Positions 50,237-59,412 of a stretch of 64,000 nucleotides of DNA are shown here, piece by piece (the first letter of the stretch is position 1; each line of letters opens with the position of its first letter). Made by a program: the position numbers and the translations under genes. The DNA is taken from assembly GCA_030428945.1 (NCBI GenBank), contig JAUIEC010000014.1, positions 62,001 to 126,000 of the forward strand, in the 5' to 3' direction. The stretch is from Phycisphaerae bacterium. Its GTDB lineage: Bacteria; Planctomycetota; Phycisphaerae; UBA1845; Fen-1342. The notes under the pieces were generated by a model that saw only the letters and a list, made by a program, of their open reading frames with translations, was not told where the DNA came from and ran no database searches.

Positions 50237-51622
50237 TTACGGCTGAATGGCCGCGAGTTGGCCGGCCACATCAAGCAGGTCGCCAAGCGTGAAACGCGCG
50301 CGGATCTGGTGGGCATGGAGGATCGCGTTGCACTGCGTCTTCTCCGGAATCGCCGGACGCAGGGCCGCGAACGTCAGAGGGGCGCCCGAGGCCCGCAACG
50401 CCGCTTCGACCTCGGGCAGCGGACGAACGTAGCGTCGCAGCCCGGCCGCGATCGAACCGTCCCGCAGGCGATCCACGAACCGCGCCCGCGCGGCACCGGC
50501 CTGGTTCCAGCGGACCACCTTGCGCTGCAGATCACTGCGCACCTCGGCCTGCAGCGCATCGGAGGCGCAGTACTCGGCAAGGACGTCGTGAATGTCGCGC
50601 TCGACGACCGCCGGATCCATCTCGCGCAGCAGGTCCCGCGGATCAACCTGTGCGAGCCGCGGATACGCCCGCGCGGAAACCAGCGTGCCGACGCCGACCT
50701 GGGCCCCGTGCAGCGCTTCGTTCCGACCGTCGTCCGCGGCCGTCAGGTCCAGGAAATGGCTCAGCACATGCTCCCAGCCCGAGAGCGGCGCCGTCTGCCG
50801 GGCGATCGACATCGCCATCCCGGCCAGCAGCAGCGCCCGCATGATCACGGCGACGGCCTCCATGTCGGCATCGGGCACGCGCGCTGCGCAGTCCAGCATT
50901 CGCTGCTCGGCATCGGCCAGCAGGCGGATCGGCACTTCGTTGAAGCCGCTGTCCATGCCAAGCTGGTTGGCCAGCCACCAGTCACCCGCCGAAACGCTGC
51001 GTGCGAGAACATCGCCGAAGCCCGCCTGCGTCATGTCGCGGGGCGCATCGGCCAGTGTCCGCAGGTCGCAGATCACCCGATCCGGCCCGCGGGCCGGCAG
51101 CGTCCGCTTCACGCCCGCCACCGTCAGTACGGCCAGGGCCGAGGTGTAGGCGGTGACGCTGGCGGCCGTCGGGAAACAGATCAGCGGGACGGTCCAGCCG
51201 GTGTCCTCGGCATGCAGGTGCCGGGCGTACTTGGCGACGTCGGTAATGCTTCCCGAGCCGATCGAAACGACGGCTTCGAAGTCGCCGACGGTCTTCGCCA
51301 GCCGGACGGCCGTTCCGCGATCGGCGTGAAAGTGCGGGCCGTGCTCGTCCTGGAGTTCGACCCGGTGCACCGGGCCGCACGACGCCGCGATGTCGTGCAG
51401 GCGTTCCTTCAGGTTCTCACCGCGGCGCCGGATCAGCGTGTGATCCTGGACCAGCAGAACGCGCCCGCCCCCGGCCGTCTCGCGGATGGCGTGTTCGAAC
51501 GCGAGCAGTGCGTCGGGCTGAAGGATGACCTGGTCGATCCGCACGCGTTGCGGCGGCGGATCGGATGCCTCGCGAACGAAGTCGTTGATCGCGTCGATGT
51601 CGGTCGGATCGGGGGCGGTCAT
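50237..51622 (-). CDS. egsA: sn-glycerol-1-phosphate dehydrogenase (AraM/EgsA-type)
   Basis: 461 residues from ATG 51622 with GGAG upstream. The NAD(P)-binding loop is [12 protein letters not shown]. The metal ligands expected in this family are present: Asp in A-G-F-G-D-V-L-A, His in G-W-E-H-V-L-S-H and His in A-L-H-G-A-Q-V-G. The [11 protein letters not shown] segment is also characteristic. The enzyme reduces dihydroxyacetone phosphate to sn-glycerol-1-phosphate, the archaeal lipid backbone; bacterial members such as AraM also do so. A sodium:solute symporter gene is divergent, 182 bases away. Other iron-containing alcohol dehydrogenases are less likely. Confidence 0.83.
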   Translation of the reverse strand: MTAPDPTDIDAINDFVREASDPPPQRVRIDQVILQPDALLAFEHAIRETAGGGRVLLVQDHTLIRRRGENLKERLHDIAASCGPVHRVELQDEHGPHFHADRGTAVRLAKTVGDFEAVVSIGSGSITDVAKYARHLHAEDTGWTVPLICFPTAASVTAYTSALAVLTVAGVKRTLPARGPDRVICDLRTLADAPRDMTQAGFGDVLARSVSAGDWWLANQLGMDSGFNEVPIRLLADAEQRMLDCAARVPDADMEAVAVIMRALLLAGMAMSIARQTAPLSGWEHVLSHFLDLTAADDGRNEALHGAQVGVGTLVSARAYPRLAQVDPRDLLREMDPAVVERDIHDVLAEYCASDALQAEVRSDLQRKVVRWNQAGAARARFVDRLRDGSIAAGLRRYVRPLPEVEAALRASGAPLTFAALRPAIPEKTQCNAILHAHQIRARFTLGDLLDVAGQLAAIQP

Positions 51623-51790
51623 GCCAACTCCGTGGGAAAGGGAATCGAAAGCAGGGTTCGCCGGCCCGGCTGCTCGTGCCGGCCGGTCCTGCCATGATAG
51701 TCGGGGAGATCTTGCGCGGAAGCACGTGGCGATCCGGATGCGCTGCTTGCCGGCCGACGGTCGGTTCCTGTGCCGGGTTGCCGGTTCCCT

Positions 51791-51796
51791 TACAAT
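51791..51796 (+). promoter_or_regulatory. -10-like element immediately upstream of the symporter start
   Basis: TACAAT ends eight bases before the ATG at 51805, so a transcript from it would start at or next to the start codon. There is no ribosome-binding sequence between them. No convincing -35 is seen at the normal distance. Confidence 0.35.
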
Positions 51797-51804
51797 CCCC
51801 CGCG

Positions 51805-53916
51805 ATGGATCCGTACCTGTACCAGTATGCCATCGGCGGCGCGGTGTTCGGCGTCGGACTGTGCTATGCCTGGCGGCAGGAGTATCTCGCATTGCACGGG
51901 CGTGGCCTGCTGCGACTCGTGCTGCTGCTGGGCGGCCTGGGCTTCTTTGCCGGCGTGCAGGGGTATCTGCAGTACGGGGACATGACGGTCCGCCCGCCGG
52001 TTCCGCACGACGGCAGCTACGTCCGCCGACCGGCCCTCGGCACCGGCCTGGACTACGCCATCGTGGCCGGCTACTTCCTGGCGATTCTGGCGATCGGCAC
52101 CTGGTTCGGGCGCCGGCAGAAGACGACCCGCGACTATTTCTTCGGTGGCCAGCGGTTCGCCTGGTGGATCCTGGCGATCAGCCTGGTCGCGACGACGGTG
52201 GGTTCGTACAGCTTCGTCAAGTACGGCACAGCCGCGTACAAGTATGGTCTGTCGAGCAGTCAGTCGTACCTGAATGACTGGTTCTGGATTCCGCTGCTGA
52301 TCTTCGGCTGGCTGCCGATCCTGTACTTCTCGCGGATCACGTCGATTCCCGAGTACTTCGAGCGGCGGTTCGGTCGCGACGTGCGCTTCTGGGCCTCGCT
52401 GTTCCTGCTGCTGTACCTGGTCGGATACGTCGGCGTGAACCTGTACACGATGGGGCGGGTCTTCGAGACGCTGCTGGGCTGGAACGTGCTGTTCGCGGCG
52501 ATCGTGGTGGCGGTCGTCTCGGCCTGTTACGTGACGATCGGCGGGCAGACCAGCGTGATCATGACCGACCTGTTCCAGGGTTTCATGCTGCTGGGCGTCG
52601 GCCTGCTGCTGCTGGTCCTCGGGATCGACTACCTCGGCGGGTTCCAGGTCTTCTGGGAATACCTGCCACGCGGGCACCGCCGGGCGTTCTCGGACTTCAA
52701 CGCCGACGGTTCCTTCCCGGCCGTCGGAATCTTCTGGCAGGACGCGATGGCGAACTCGGCCATGTTCTATCTGTTGAACCAGGGCATGGTGATGCGGTTC
52801 ATGGCGGCCCGGACGATTCGCGACGCCCGCCGGGCGGCCCTGTTCATGCCGCTGGTGCTGATGCCGATCGCCGCCTGCGTGGTGGCTTCCGGCGGATGGG
52901 TCGGCCGGGCACTGGTGCAGGCCGGCGTGCTGCCGGACGACCTGCCGGCCCGCGAAGCGTTCTTCATCACGGCCGACTTCCTCAGTCGGCCCGGAATCTT
53001 CGGACTCGTGATCGCGGCGTTGACGGCCGCGCTGATGTCGACCCTGGACACGCTGATCACGGCGGTGTCGGCGGTCGTGGTGAATGACTTCTACAAGCCG
53101 TACGTCCGGCCGGCGGCGGCGGATCGCGAGTTGCTCGGCGTCGCCCGCGTCTCGTCGATCGCGGTGACACTGCTGGGGATCGGGCTGGTTCCGATCTTCG
53201 CGCAGTATGAGACGATCTATGCGGCCCACGGTGCGTTCACGGCGGCCGTGACACCGCCGCTGGTGGTGGTGCTGTTGCTGAGTGTGTTCTGGCGGCGCTT
53301 CACGCGCGTGGCGGCCGTGGCGACGCTGGTCGGCGGGCTGCTGGCGATCACCGCGTCGATTTTCTGGCCGGTGCTGATCGAGCCGTTTTCGCACGGCGTG
53401 CCGGCGGGTGAGGCCGGCGAGGGACTGTTCGGGGGGATGAAGCAGCACAAGTTCATGCGGGCGTTGTACGGGCTGGCGGTCAGCGGCTTGATCGCGGTGG
53501 TGGTCACGCTGGTGACGCGGCCGGAGTCGGCGGCGCGGCAGCGGGGGCTGGTCTGGGGAACGGTCGCGGATGCGATTCGCAGCTACAAGGGGCGTGCGGG
53601 TGTCGATCGGATCGGGCCGACCGTCGCGGCGACCCCGGTCCGCGGCGGCGAGGATGCCCGCGATGCCGCCAGTGGCTTGCCGACGGTGGTGATTTCGGAG
53701 GCACTGTCGGCGGCGAGCGGAGCGATGGCCGGGGACCTGCTGTACGTTTCGGACGGTCGGGCGTGGCTGGGCGGGCTGCGTTCGGGGCATGCGCTGGTGG
53801 CTGCGGTGGAGCCGGGCGATGCCGCGCAGGTGACGCTGCCGCCGGGATTGTGGGAGGTGGTGGCCGGCCCGCGAAGATCGGATGTTGCGCTGCGGGTGCA
53901 GCGCTTGTATTCCTGA
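51805..53916 (+). CDS. sodium:solute symporter (SSS) family protein
   Basis: 703 residues with about 13-14 transmembrane helices. SSS features include the T-R-D-Y-F-F-G-G-Q/R-F-A-W-W motif after the second helix, A-T-T-V-G-S-Y-S-F, the family core around F-S-R-I-T-S-I-P-E-Y-F-E-R-R-F-G, and the conserved A-A-L-M-S-T-L-D-T. A C-terminal soluble tail of ~120 residues is unusual and unassigned. The start is the first ATG that begins a membrane helix, and it lacks a ribosome site. The substrate is unknown (sugar, proline or similar). It is divergent from glycerol-1-phosphate dehydrogenase. Confidence 0.88.
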   Translation: MDPYLYQYAIGGAVFGVGLCYAWRQEYLALHGRGLLRLVLLLGGLGFFAGVQGYLQYGDMTVRPPVPHDGSYVRRPALGTGLDYAIVAGYFLAILAIGTWFGRRQKTTRDYFFGGQRFAWWILAISLVATTVGSYSFVKYGTAAYKYGLSSSQSYLNDWFWIPLLIFGWLPILYFSRITSIPEYFERRFGRDVRFWASLFLLLYLVGYVGVNLYTMGRVFETLLGWNVLFAAIVVAVVSACYVTIGGQTSVIMTDLFQGFMLLGVGLLLLVLGIDYLGGFQVFWEYLPRGHRRAFSDFNADGSFPAVGIFWQDAMANSAMFYLLNQGMVMRFMAARTIRDARRAALFMPLVLMPIAACVVASGGWVGRALVQAGVLPDDLPAREAFFITADFLSRPGIFGLVIAALTAALMSTLDTLITAVSAVVVNDFYKPYVRPAAADRELLGVARVSSIAVTLLGIGLVPIFAQYETIYAAHGAFTAAVTPPLVVVLLLSVFWRRFTRVAAVATLVGGLLAITASIFWPVLIEPFSHGVPAGEAGEGLFGGMKQHKFMRALYGLAVSGLIAVVVTLVTRPESAARQRGLVWGTVADAIRSYKGRAGVDRIGPTVAATPVRGGEDARDAASGLPTVVISEALSAASGAMAGDLLYVSDGRAWLGGLRSGHALVAAVEPGDAAQVTLPPGLWEVVAGPRRSDVALRVQRLYS

Positions 53917-54234
53917 GCGGGTGCCGGGGGGGCCAGAGTGCGGCGGTTGTCTCCGACCCGCGTCCGGGCCGCCATCGCCGCTGCCGGAAGACCCACCGGG
54001 AACCGCCGCGGCGATCGTCCCCGGGGTACCCCCCCACCCATGTGTTCATTTTCGGCGCCAAATCAGCGACGCGGTAGCGGGCAAACACCTGAAGTCGCCG
54101 CAAACGTCTGCCACAAATGGCCTTGCGGCTCGGATTTTCCACGGCGGCCCTGCCGACGGGCGGCGCCGCGCGCGCGGGTCCCGCGCGGGCATCGAGTTTC
54201 GGCGGACCGGCGCCCGACCCGGCCTGCGATCGGT
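53917..54234. other. intergenic region between convergent genes
   Basis: About 318 bases after the symporter and before the GH18 gene end. There are runs of G and C but no strong hairpin, T-run or gene-like frame. Confidence 0.5.
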
Positions 54235-55572
54235 TCAGTTGATGCCGCCGGCCTGCAGCGCGAGCAGGTCGTGCAGATCGACGTCGCCGTCCTCGTCATC
54301 GTCGCCGGTCAGGCAGAACTGCCCGGGTGCCACGTCCGGCCCCTGCAGGCAGAACAGGAACAGGTTGACGTCATCCTGGTCGACATCGCCGTCCTCATCC
54401 AGGTCGCAGCACGACGTCACGCAACCGAAGCGGGCCTGGATCGCGTCCCACAGTTCCGGCCGGGCGCCGTCGTAGTTAAGGGCCCACATGCCGACCCCCT
54501 GCAGACCCTCGGAAACCGCCAGGTCGAACTTCATCCCCGTGCTCTCGGCATCGTCGAACCAGACCTGGTGCCAGGTCGAACCGACCTGCCAGCGGTACCA
54601 CGGCGTCTGTGAAACCGCATGCCAGATCCGCCCGTAGGTCTGCACGTCGAGCGCGTCATCCCGGAAACGGGTCGATCCGACAAAGCTCGTCACCGTCGCA
54701 CCCGCGGCCGAGGTCGTGGTCGTCCAGTGGTGGCCGTAGTACGGCACGCCCAGGATCAGCTTGTCGGGGTGCGTCGTCAGCGCGTCGCCGTACTCGTCCA
54801 GCACCGTGTCCGTAATGTTGATCGAACCGCCGGTCAGCGGCGCATTGGCCCCGGTGATCGAACTCCAACTGCCCGCGAAGGCATACCCCATGATGAAGAT
54901 CCCGTCGCAACTGGCCGCCAAACCCTCGAGGTCCCAGCGATTGCTCCAGTTGACCGCCGGACCGTCGATGGTCACCTCGCAGCCCGGAATCTCGGTGTGC
55001 AGGTAGTTGGTGAGTTCGAGCATGAAGTCGTTGATCTCGTCCTGCCAGGTCGTGCCGGTCTCAAAGTCAATGTTCAACCCGTCCGCGTTGCCCTCGAGCA
55101 TCTTGGCCTTGATGTTCGCAAAGAAGTTCGCCCGGTTCGTCGGGCTGGAGATCAGCGTGTCGATCGCACTGCCGTCAAACAGCGTCGCCACCAGGATCAC
55201 CTTCACCCCCGCGGCGTGCGCGTCGTTGATCACGCTGACCCACGGCCAGCCGTGATCGTTGCCCAGCGAACCGTTCGCATTCACCTCGACCGAGAAACAG
55301 GCGATGTGCGTAATCAGGTCGTACCGGACGTTCGCGGCACTCTCCCAGTACGGCAGGAAACCGAAGACCGTCGCGCACGGCGCGGTCTGCGTCCCTCGCT
55401 GCACCAGCGGAATAATCGGCCGATCCGCGTCACGCAACAGGTCCGGGTGCGTCGGAACCGCCTGGTTCTGCTGCATCGCCCGGGCGTGCACGCTGAGAGG
55501 TTCAACCGACGGCTGGGCCGCGGCGATGGTTCCGGCCAGCAGAAAGGCGAGCAGTGCGGGTCTGGCAATCAC
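54235..55572 (-). CDS. exported GH18 chitinase-like protein with dockerin-like tail
   Basis: 445 residues from GTG 55572, preceded by GGGAG and opening a signal peptide (L-L-A-F-L-L-A-G-T-I-A-A-A). The GH18 catalytic motif D-x2-x-D-x-E is present as D-G-L-N-I-D-F-E near residue 167. Substrate-groove strands G-Y-A-F-A-G-S and P-Y-Y-G-H-H-W and a late W-A-L-N-Y-D are also readable. The last ~60 residues hold two dockerin-like loops, D-E-D-G-D-V-D-Q-D-D-V and D-E-D-G-D-V-D-L-H-D-L. It probably cleaves a chitin- or GlcNAc-type polymer, although many GH18 proteins have other or no activity. Confidence 0.85.
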   Translation of the reverse strand: MIARPALLAFLLAGTIAAAQPSVEPLSVHARAMQQNQAVPTHPDLLRDADRPIIPLVQRGTQTAPCATVFGFLPYWESAANVRYDLITHIACFSVEVNANGSLGNDHGWPWVSVINDAHAAGVKVILVATLFDGSAIDTLISSPTNRANFFANIKAKMLEGNADGLNIDFETGTTWQDEINDFMLELTNYLHTEIPGCEVTIDGPAVNWSNRWDLEGLAASCDGIFIMGYAFAGSWSSITGANAPLTGGSINITDTVLDEYGDALTTHPDKLILGVPYYGHHWTTTTSAAGATVTSFVGSTRFRDDALDVQTYGRIWHAVSQTPWYRWQVGSTWHQVWFDDAESTGMKFDLAVSEGLQGVGMWALNYDGARPELWDAIQARFGCVTSCCDLDEDGDVDQDDVNLFLFCLQGPDVAPGQFCLTGDDDEDGDVDLHDLLALQAGGIN

Positions 55573-55846
55573 GTTATCACTCCCTGGCAGGGGCGGCGGG
55601 GATACCACCCTCCTGAACAATCCTAGGCGCCCCCGGGTTCGAACGGATCATCATAACGAGTCTCCGGCCAGGCCGGATAACCCTTTCGACACCGAATCGC
55701 GACCTGCCGCCCGCAACCCGCCACCTCGAACGCGCGACCGCAGAGGCACCACACCCCCGGCGGGACGCTTTGCGTCCTCCGCGGACGCGACTCGTTTGGC
55801 ATTATTCACCCAGCAGGGCGAACGATCCGATGACGCCGACAGCCAC

Positions 55847-56386
55847 ATGAAGAACGAAGCACTCGAGAAACAGTTGTCGGCCTTGCGCGAAGGCGACCAG
55901 GTCATCGCGGACAAGCTCGGCGAGCTTGACGACCAGCTTGCCGCCTGGATGACGGCCATGCGGGCCGGCCAGACGGTGATCGTGGACGGGCTCGCCGACC
56001 TCGCCGCGCGCGTTACCGGACCGACCGAACCGACCGAGACGCGAGACCCGGAAGCCGAGCCGCCCGGTGACGTGGCCACCGACGCTTCACGCGAGGCAAC
56101 CGGGCAGGATGCGGTCGACGAGGACCCGGTGGACGACGAGATCGGGCTCTTCGAATCGCCCGTCCTGCCGACCGAACAGCCCGAGCCAGCCGGACTGACG
56201 CAACAGGAAGAAGACGAGGCGCTGCTGGCCGAACTGGACACCGAGACGGCGACCCTGATCCGCGTCAAGCGCCGCCTGAGCAACAAGCCCCGCAGCGTGC
56301 GGGAACTGCTGGAAGAAATCCGGGCGGAACAGGGCCGGGCCCAGACGGAAAAGAAAGAGACTTCGCGGTGGTGGAGGCGTAAGTGA
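55847..56386 (+). CDS. small acidic coiled-coil protein opening the GTPase operon
   Basis: 179 residues from ATG 55847. The first ~55 residues form a helical coiled coil (M-K-N-E-A-L-E-K-Q-L-S-A-L), the middle is acidic, proline-rich and probably disordered, and the end is basic (S-R-W-W-R-R-K). I recognise no family. Its TGA overlaps the next ATG by one base, so it is translated with the longer coiled-coil protein. A scaffold or adaptor role for the downstream GTPase is inference from context. Confidence 0.65.
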   Translation: MKNEALEKQLSALREGDQVIADKLGELDDQLAAWMTAMRAGQTVIVDGLADLAARVTGPTEPTETRDPEAEPPGDVATDASREATGQDAVDEDPVDDEIGLFESPVLPTEQPEPAGLTQQEEDEALLAELDTETATLIRVKRRLSNKPRSVRELLEEIRAEQGRAQTEKKETSRWWRRK

Positions 56387-57447
56387 TGAGCGGTGACGCA
56401 GGCAACAAGTCCCGGCCGGATGAATCCGCCGTGGTCGACCTCGGCAACCTGACGCAGTTGGGCGAAAGCGTGATCGCCACGATGCAGGCGATGCGCGAAC
56501 TGCTGGCCGACCGGGCGGCGGCCCTGCAGGCCTGCCACGGCGACCTGGTCGCCTACCAGGCCCGTCTCGCCAGCGAGAACGAGGAACTCTCCGCCCGCGA
56601 GAAGGAACTCTGCGAGCAATACGAAGCCCGCGAGGCCGACCTGACCACCCGCGAAACGCTGCGGGCCGAACAGGAAACCGACTTCCAGCAGCGCCTGGCC
56701 GACTTCGAAGAGCGCAGCACCGGACTGGCCACGCGCGAATCCGAACTGCAGCAGCGGGTCGAGCAGCACGCCCGACAGGCCGAGGCCCTCCGCGAACAGG
56801 AGCAGGCCCTCGCCGAGCGGACCACGCAGATCGAACAGCAGCGCGAGGAACTCGCCCGACAGACCAGCGCCATCGAAGCGCAGCAGCAGAGCCTGTCGAC
56901 CTCGACCGCGGAACTTCAGCAGCAGACCGAGGAACTCGCCCGGAAGCGCGACGCGCTCGCCCGCGAGGAAGCCGAACGACAGAAACTGGTCGCCGAACTG
57001 GACGCCCGCCGCGGCGAACTCGAAGGCGCCCAGGCGGCCCTCGCCCGCCAGGATGCCGCCCTCAAGGAAGAATCCGAAGCCCTGCAGCAGCAGGCCGAGG
57101 AACTCGAAACCGGCCTGGCCGCCATGCAGCAGCAGGAAGCCGGACTCTCGGCCCGGGTGGCCGAACTGGACGCCCGCGAGCAGCAACTGGCGGCCACGCA
57201 GCAGAAGTGCGAAGCCAAGCTGCGCGAACTGGAGGCCGCCCTGGGTGGCCTGTCGTCGCTCCAGACGGCCCTCGAAGGCGAACTGAACGAACTGTCGGAC
57301 CAGTCCGCGACGCTCGCGCCGCAGACCGGCGACAAGCCCGAGACGCCGCTGCCCGGCAGTCCGGCCGAAGACAAGGCCCGCGAGTCTCTGGGGCGTTTCC
57401 AGAAGCTCTGTCGAGACGCCAAGCGTCGAGCCGTCTCGGCGCGTTGA
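56386..57447 (+). CDS. long coiled-coil protein
   Basis: 353 residues, almost entirely coiled coil from about residue 45 to 310, rich in E, Q, R and A in heptads (Q-Q-R-E-E-L-A-R, E-S-E-L-Q-Q-R-V-E-Q). It has no signal peptide or membrane segment, so it is cytoplasmic. The short C-terminal tail is basic (R-D-A-K-R-R-A-V-S-A-R). I chose ATG 56386, which overlaps the previous stop by one base, over the adjacent GTG; GGAGG lies nine bases upstream. It probably acts as a filament, spacer or partner-binding rod in the operon's complex. Confidence 0.72.
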   Translation: MSGDAGNKSRPDESAVVDLGNLTQLGESVIATMQAMRELLADRAAALQACHGDLVAYQARLASENEELSAREKELCEQYEAREADLTTRETLRAEQETDFQQRLADFEERSTGLATRESELQQRVEQHARQAEALREQEQALAERTTQIEQQREELARQTSAIEAQQQSLSTSTAELQQQTEELARKRDALAREEAERQKLVAELDARRGELEGAQAALARQDAALKEESEALQQQAEELETGLAAMQQQEAGLSARVAELDAREQQLAATQQKCEAKLRELEAALGGLSSLQTALEGELNELSDQSATLAPQTGDKPETPLPGSPAEDKARESLGRFQKLCRDAKRRAVSAR

Positions 57448-57466
57448 TCACCTGAAGAGGTTGGCG

Positions 57467-58438
57467 ATGAAGCTGTTCGCGCGAAAAGAACCAACGGTCA
57501 CATCGAGCGCAAAGCTCGCCGGCGGACGGCACGTTCCCGCGCAGAAGGTCAAGCTCTCGCGAGACCCGCTCACCCAGGCACTGCAGGCCCGCCGGTTCGG
57601 ACGAATCGTGCAGGACCGGCAGGCCTTCGCCGACCATCCGGAATACAAGCAGAGCCGCGACAAGGCCGAACAGGCCATCGACGAACTGTTCGCCCTCGTC
57701 CCCGAGGGGTTCGTCTCGATCGCCAACTCGATCTTCGACCAGCCCGGCAGCCCCGAGACCGACTACGACACCGAACCGTTCCTGCTCGCCTGCCACGCCG
57801 TCACCAACGCCGACTACCAGTTGTTCGTCGACTGCGGCGGGTACGAGGACCTGGAGTGCTGGCCCGAAGCGGTCTGGCCGCACTTGGCCGAGTTCACCGA
57901 CCAGACCGGACACGGGGCCCCGCGGTTCTGGCGGGACGGACGGCACCACGACAAGCTGGCGACCCATCCGGTCGTGGGCGTGTCCTACTACGAAGCCGAG
58001 GCCTACGCCGCCTGGGCCGGCTACCGCCTGCCGACCGAACCGGAATGGCAGATGGCGGCCAGTTGGCGGGTCCGCAGCAGCGCGCACGTGCACCGCAGCT
58101 ATCCGTGGGGCGACGGACTCGACGTGGCCTGCTGCAACATCTGGGCCTCGGGACACGGCGGCACCCTGCCGGTCAGCGCCTGCCCGGGCGGGATCGCCCC
58201 GAACGGCGTGCAGCAACTGATCGGCAACACCTGGGAGTGGGTCGCCGGCGACTTCGCGGCCACCGATCGTGAAGGTCGCCCGGTGGTCGGCGAGACCCTG
58301 CTCAAGCCGATCCGCGGCGGCGCGTTCGACACCTATTTCCCGTGGCAGGCGGTCAGCGCGTTCCGATCGGGCCTCGGCTGCGTTGCCCGGATGCACAACG
58401 TCGGGTTCCGCTGCGCACTGGACCTGCCGGGAACCTGA
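57467..58438 (+). CDS. formylglycine-generating enzyme-like (SUMF1/FGS-domain) protein
   Basis: 323 residues from ATG 57467 with GAGG upstream. The FGE-sulfatase fold is readable from about residue 75: P-F-L-L-A-C-H-A-V-T-N-A-D-Y, V-S-Y-Y-E-A-E-A-Y-A-A-W, R-L-P-T-E-P-E-W, G-N-T-W-E-W, I-R-G-G-A-F and G-F-R-C-A. True formylglycine-generating enzymes use a Cys pair shortly before the G-F-R-C-A end; here only the second is seen (G-L-G-C-V-A-R), with Arg where I expect the first. A binding or scaffold role is therefore more likely than sulfatase activation. It sits in the GTPase operon. Confidence 0.8.
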   Translation: MKLFARKEPTVTSSAKLAGGRHVPAQKVKLSRDPLTQALQARRFGRIVQDRQAFADHPEYKQSRDKAEQAIDELFALVPEGFVSIANSIFDQPGSPETDYDTEPFLLACHAVTNADYQLFVDCGGYEDLECWPEAVWPHLAEFTDQTGHGAPRFWRDGRHHDKLATHPVVGVSYYEAEAYAAWAGYRLPTEPEWQMAASWRVRSSAHVHRSYPWGDGLDVACCNIWASGHGGTLPVSACPGGIAPNGVQQLIGNTWEWVAGDFAATDREGRPVVGETLLKPIRGGAFDTYFPWQAVSAFRSGLGCVARMHNVGFRCALDLPGT

Positions 58439-58527
58439 CGAAACCGCGTGTTCGATGAAACGCAGGCGCCGCACCGCCGGTCCTGCAGGCTCCGACCGAA
58501 TCGATTCCTACTCGCCGGGAGACTGAC

Positions 58528-59412
58528 GTGGCGCGCAACCAGGGCAACGGAGGCGGCACCACCGCCTGCCTGATCTGCGAGGCGGAGAATCGCGCCAACG
58601 CGATCCTCTGCCAGGAATGCTTCGCACCCCTGGCGCTGGTGCACGAGGCCAACGCCCAGGACCGCGACCCGCGACTGGTCAGCATCCTCGGCGACAGCAA
58701 CGCCGGAAAAACCGTCTACCTCGGATTCCTGCTCGACATGCTCTCGCAGCGGGCCGGGGACTTCGAAGGCATCCCGCGCGGCTCCTGCTCGGTGGAACTC
58801 CAGCAGACCGTCATCAGCCACATGGCCTACCGGATGTTCCCGCCCAAGACCCCGACCGAAGCCGAAGAGTGGAAGTGGGCCTACTACCAGGTCTGCAAAC
58901 GCGGCAAGCGGCCCAAGTGGATCGACCTGGTCATGCCCGACGTGGCCGGCGAAGCGATCGCCGCCGAAATCACCTCGCCGTCCACCTTCCAGGTCATCCA
59001 GAACCTGCTCCAGAAATCCACCGGCCTGCTGCTGCTGATCGACGCCGCGATGGCCGCCAACGGCTCGGCCCAGCCGGACTTCTTCGCCCTGAAGGTGATG
59101 AGCTACATCGACACCATGTTCGCCTCCCGGCGCCGTCGCAAGATCGACATGCCGATCGCGATTGTCCTGACCAAGGCCGACTACTGCCCCGAGTGCATCG
59201 ACAGCCCGAGACGCTTCGCCGAAGCCAACCTCAACCGCCTGTGGAACATCGCCGAAAGCCGCTTCTCCGCCGTGCAGTTCTTCGGCTGCAGCGTCGTCGG
59301 GTCACTGGCCTACGCGACCGCCGGCGGCGATGACGTCGTCACCCCGCTGCCCCTGCACACCTCGCTGCGCGGCGTGATGGAACCATTCGAGTGGCTGGTG
59401 GAACAGCTATGA
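58528..59412 (+). CDS. zinc-ribbon P-loop GTPase
   Basis: 294 residues from a GTG with GGGAGA upstream. A zinc ribbon opens the protein (Cys14, Cys17, Cys28, Cys31). The P-loop G-D-S-N-A-G-K-T is at residues 55-62, a D-V-A-G-E switch II (G3) follows at about 140, and L-T-K-A-D (G4) is near residue 213. It is a Ras-like/TRAFAC-type cytoplasmic GTPase. Its stop overlaps the next start (ATGA), tying it to the GAP1-like protein. Such GTPase-GAP1 pairs have been described in predicted bacterial conflict systems and are frequent in planctomycetes; the effector and function here are not known. Confidence 0.82.
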   Translation: MARNQGNGGGTTACLICEAENRANAILCQECFAPLALVHEANAQDRDPRLVSILGDSNAGKTVYLGFLLDMLSQRAGDFEGIPRGSCSVELQQTVISHMAYRMFPPKTPTEAEEWKWAYYQVCKRGKRPKWIDLVMPDVAGEAIAAEITSPSTFQVIQNLLQKSTGLLLLIDAAMAANGSAQPDFFALKVMSYIDTMFASRRRRKIDMPIAIVLTKADYCPECIDSPRRFAEANLNRLWNIAESRFSAVQFFGCSVVGSLAYATAGGDDVVTPLPLHTSLRGVMEPFEWLVEQL

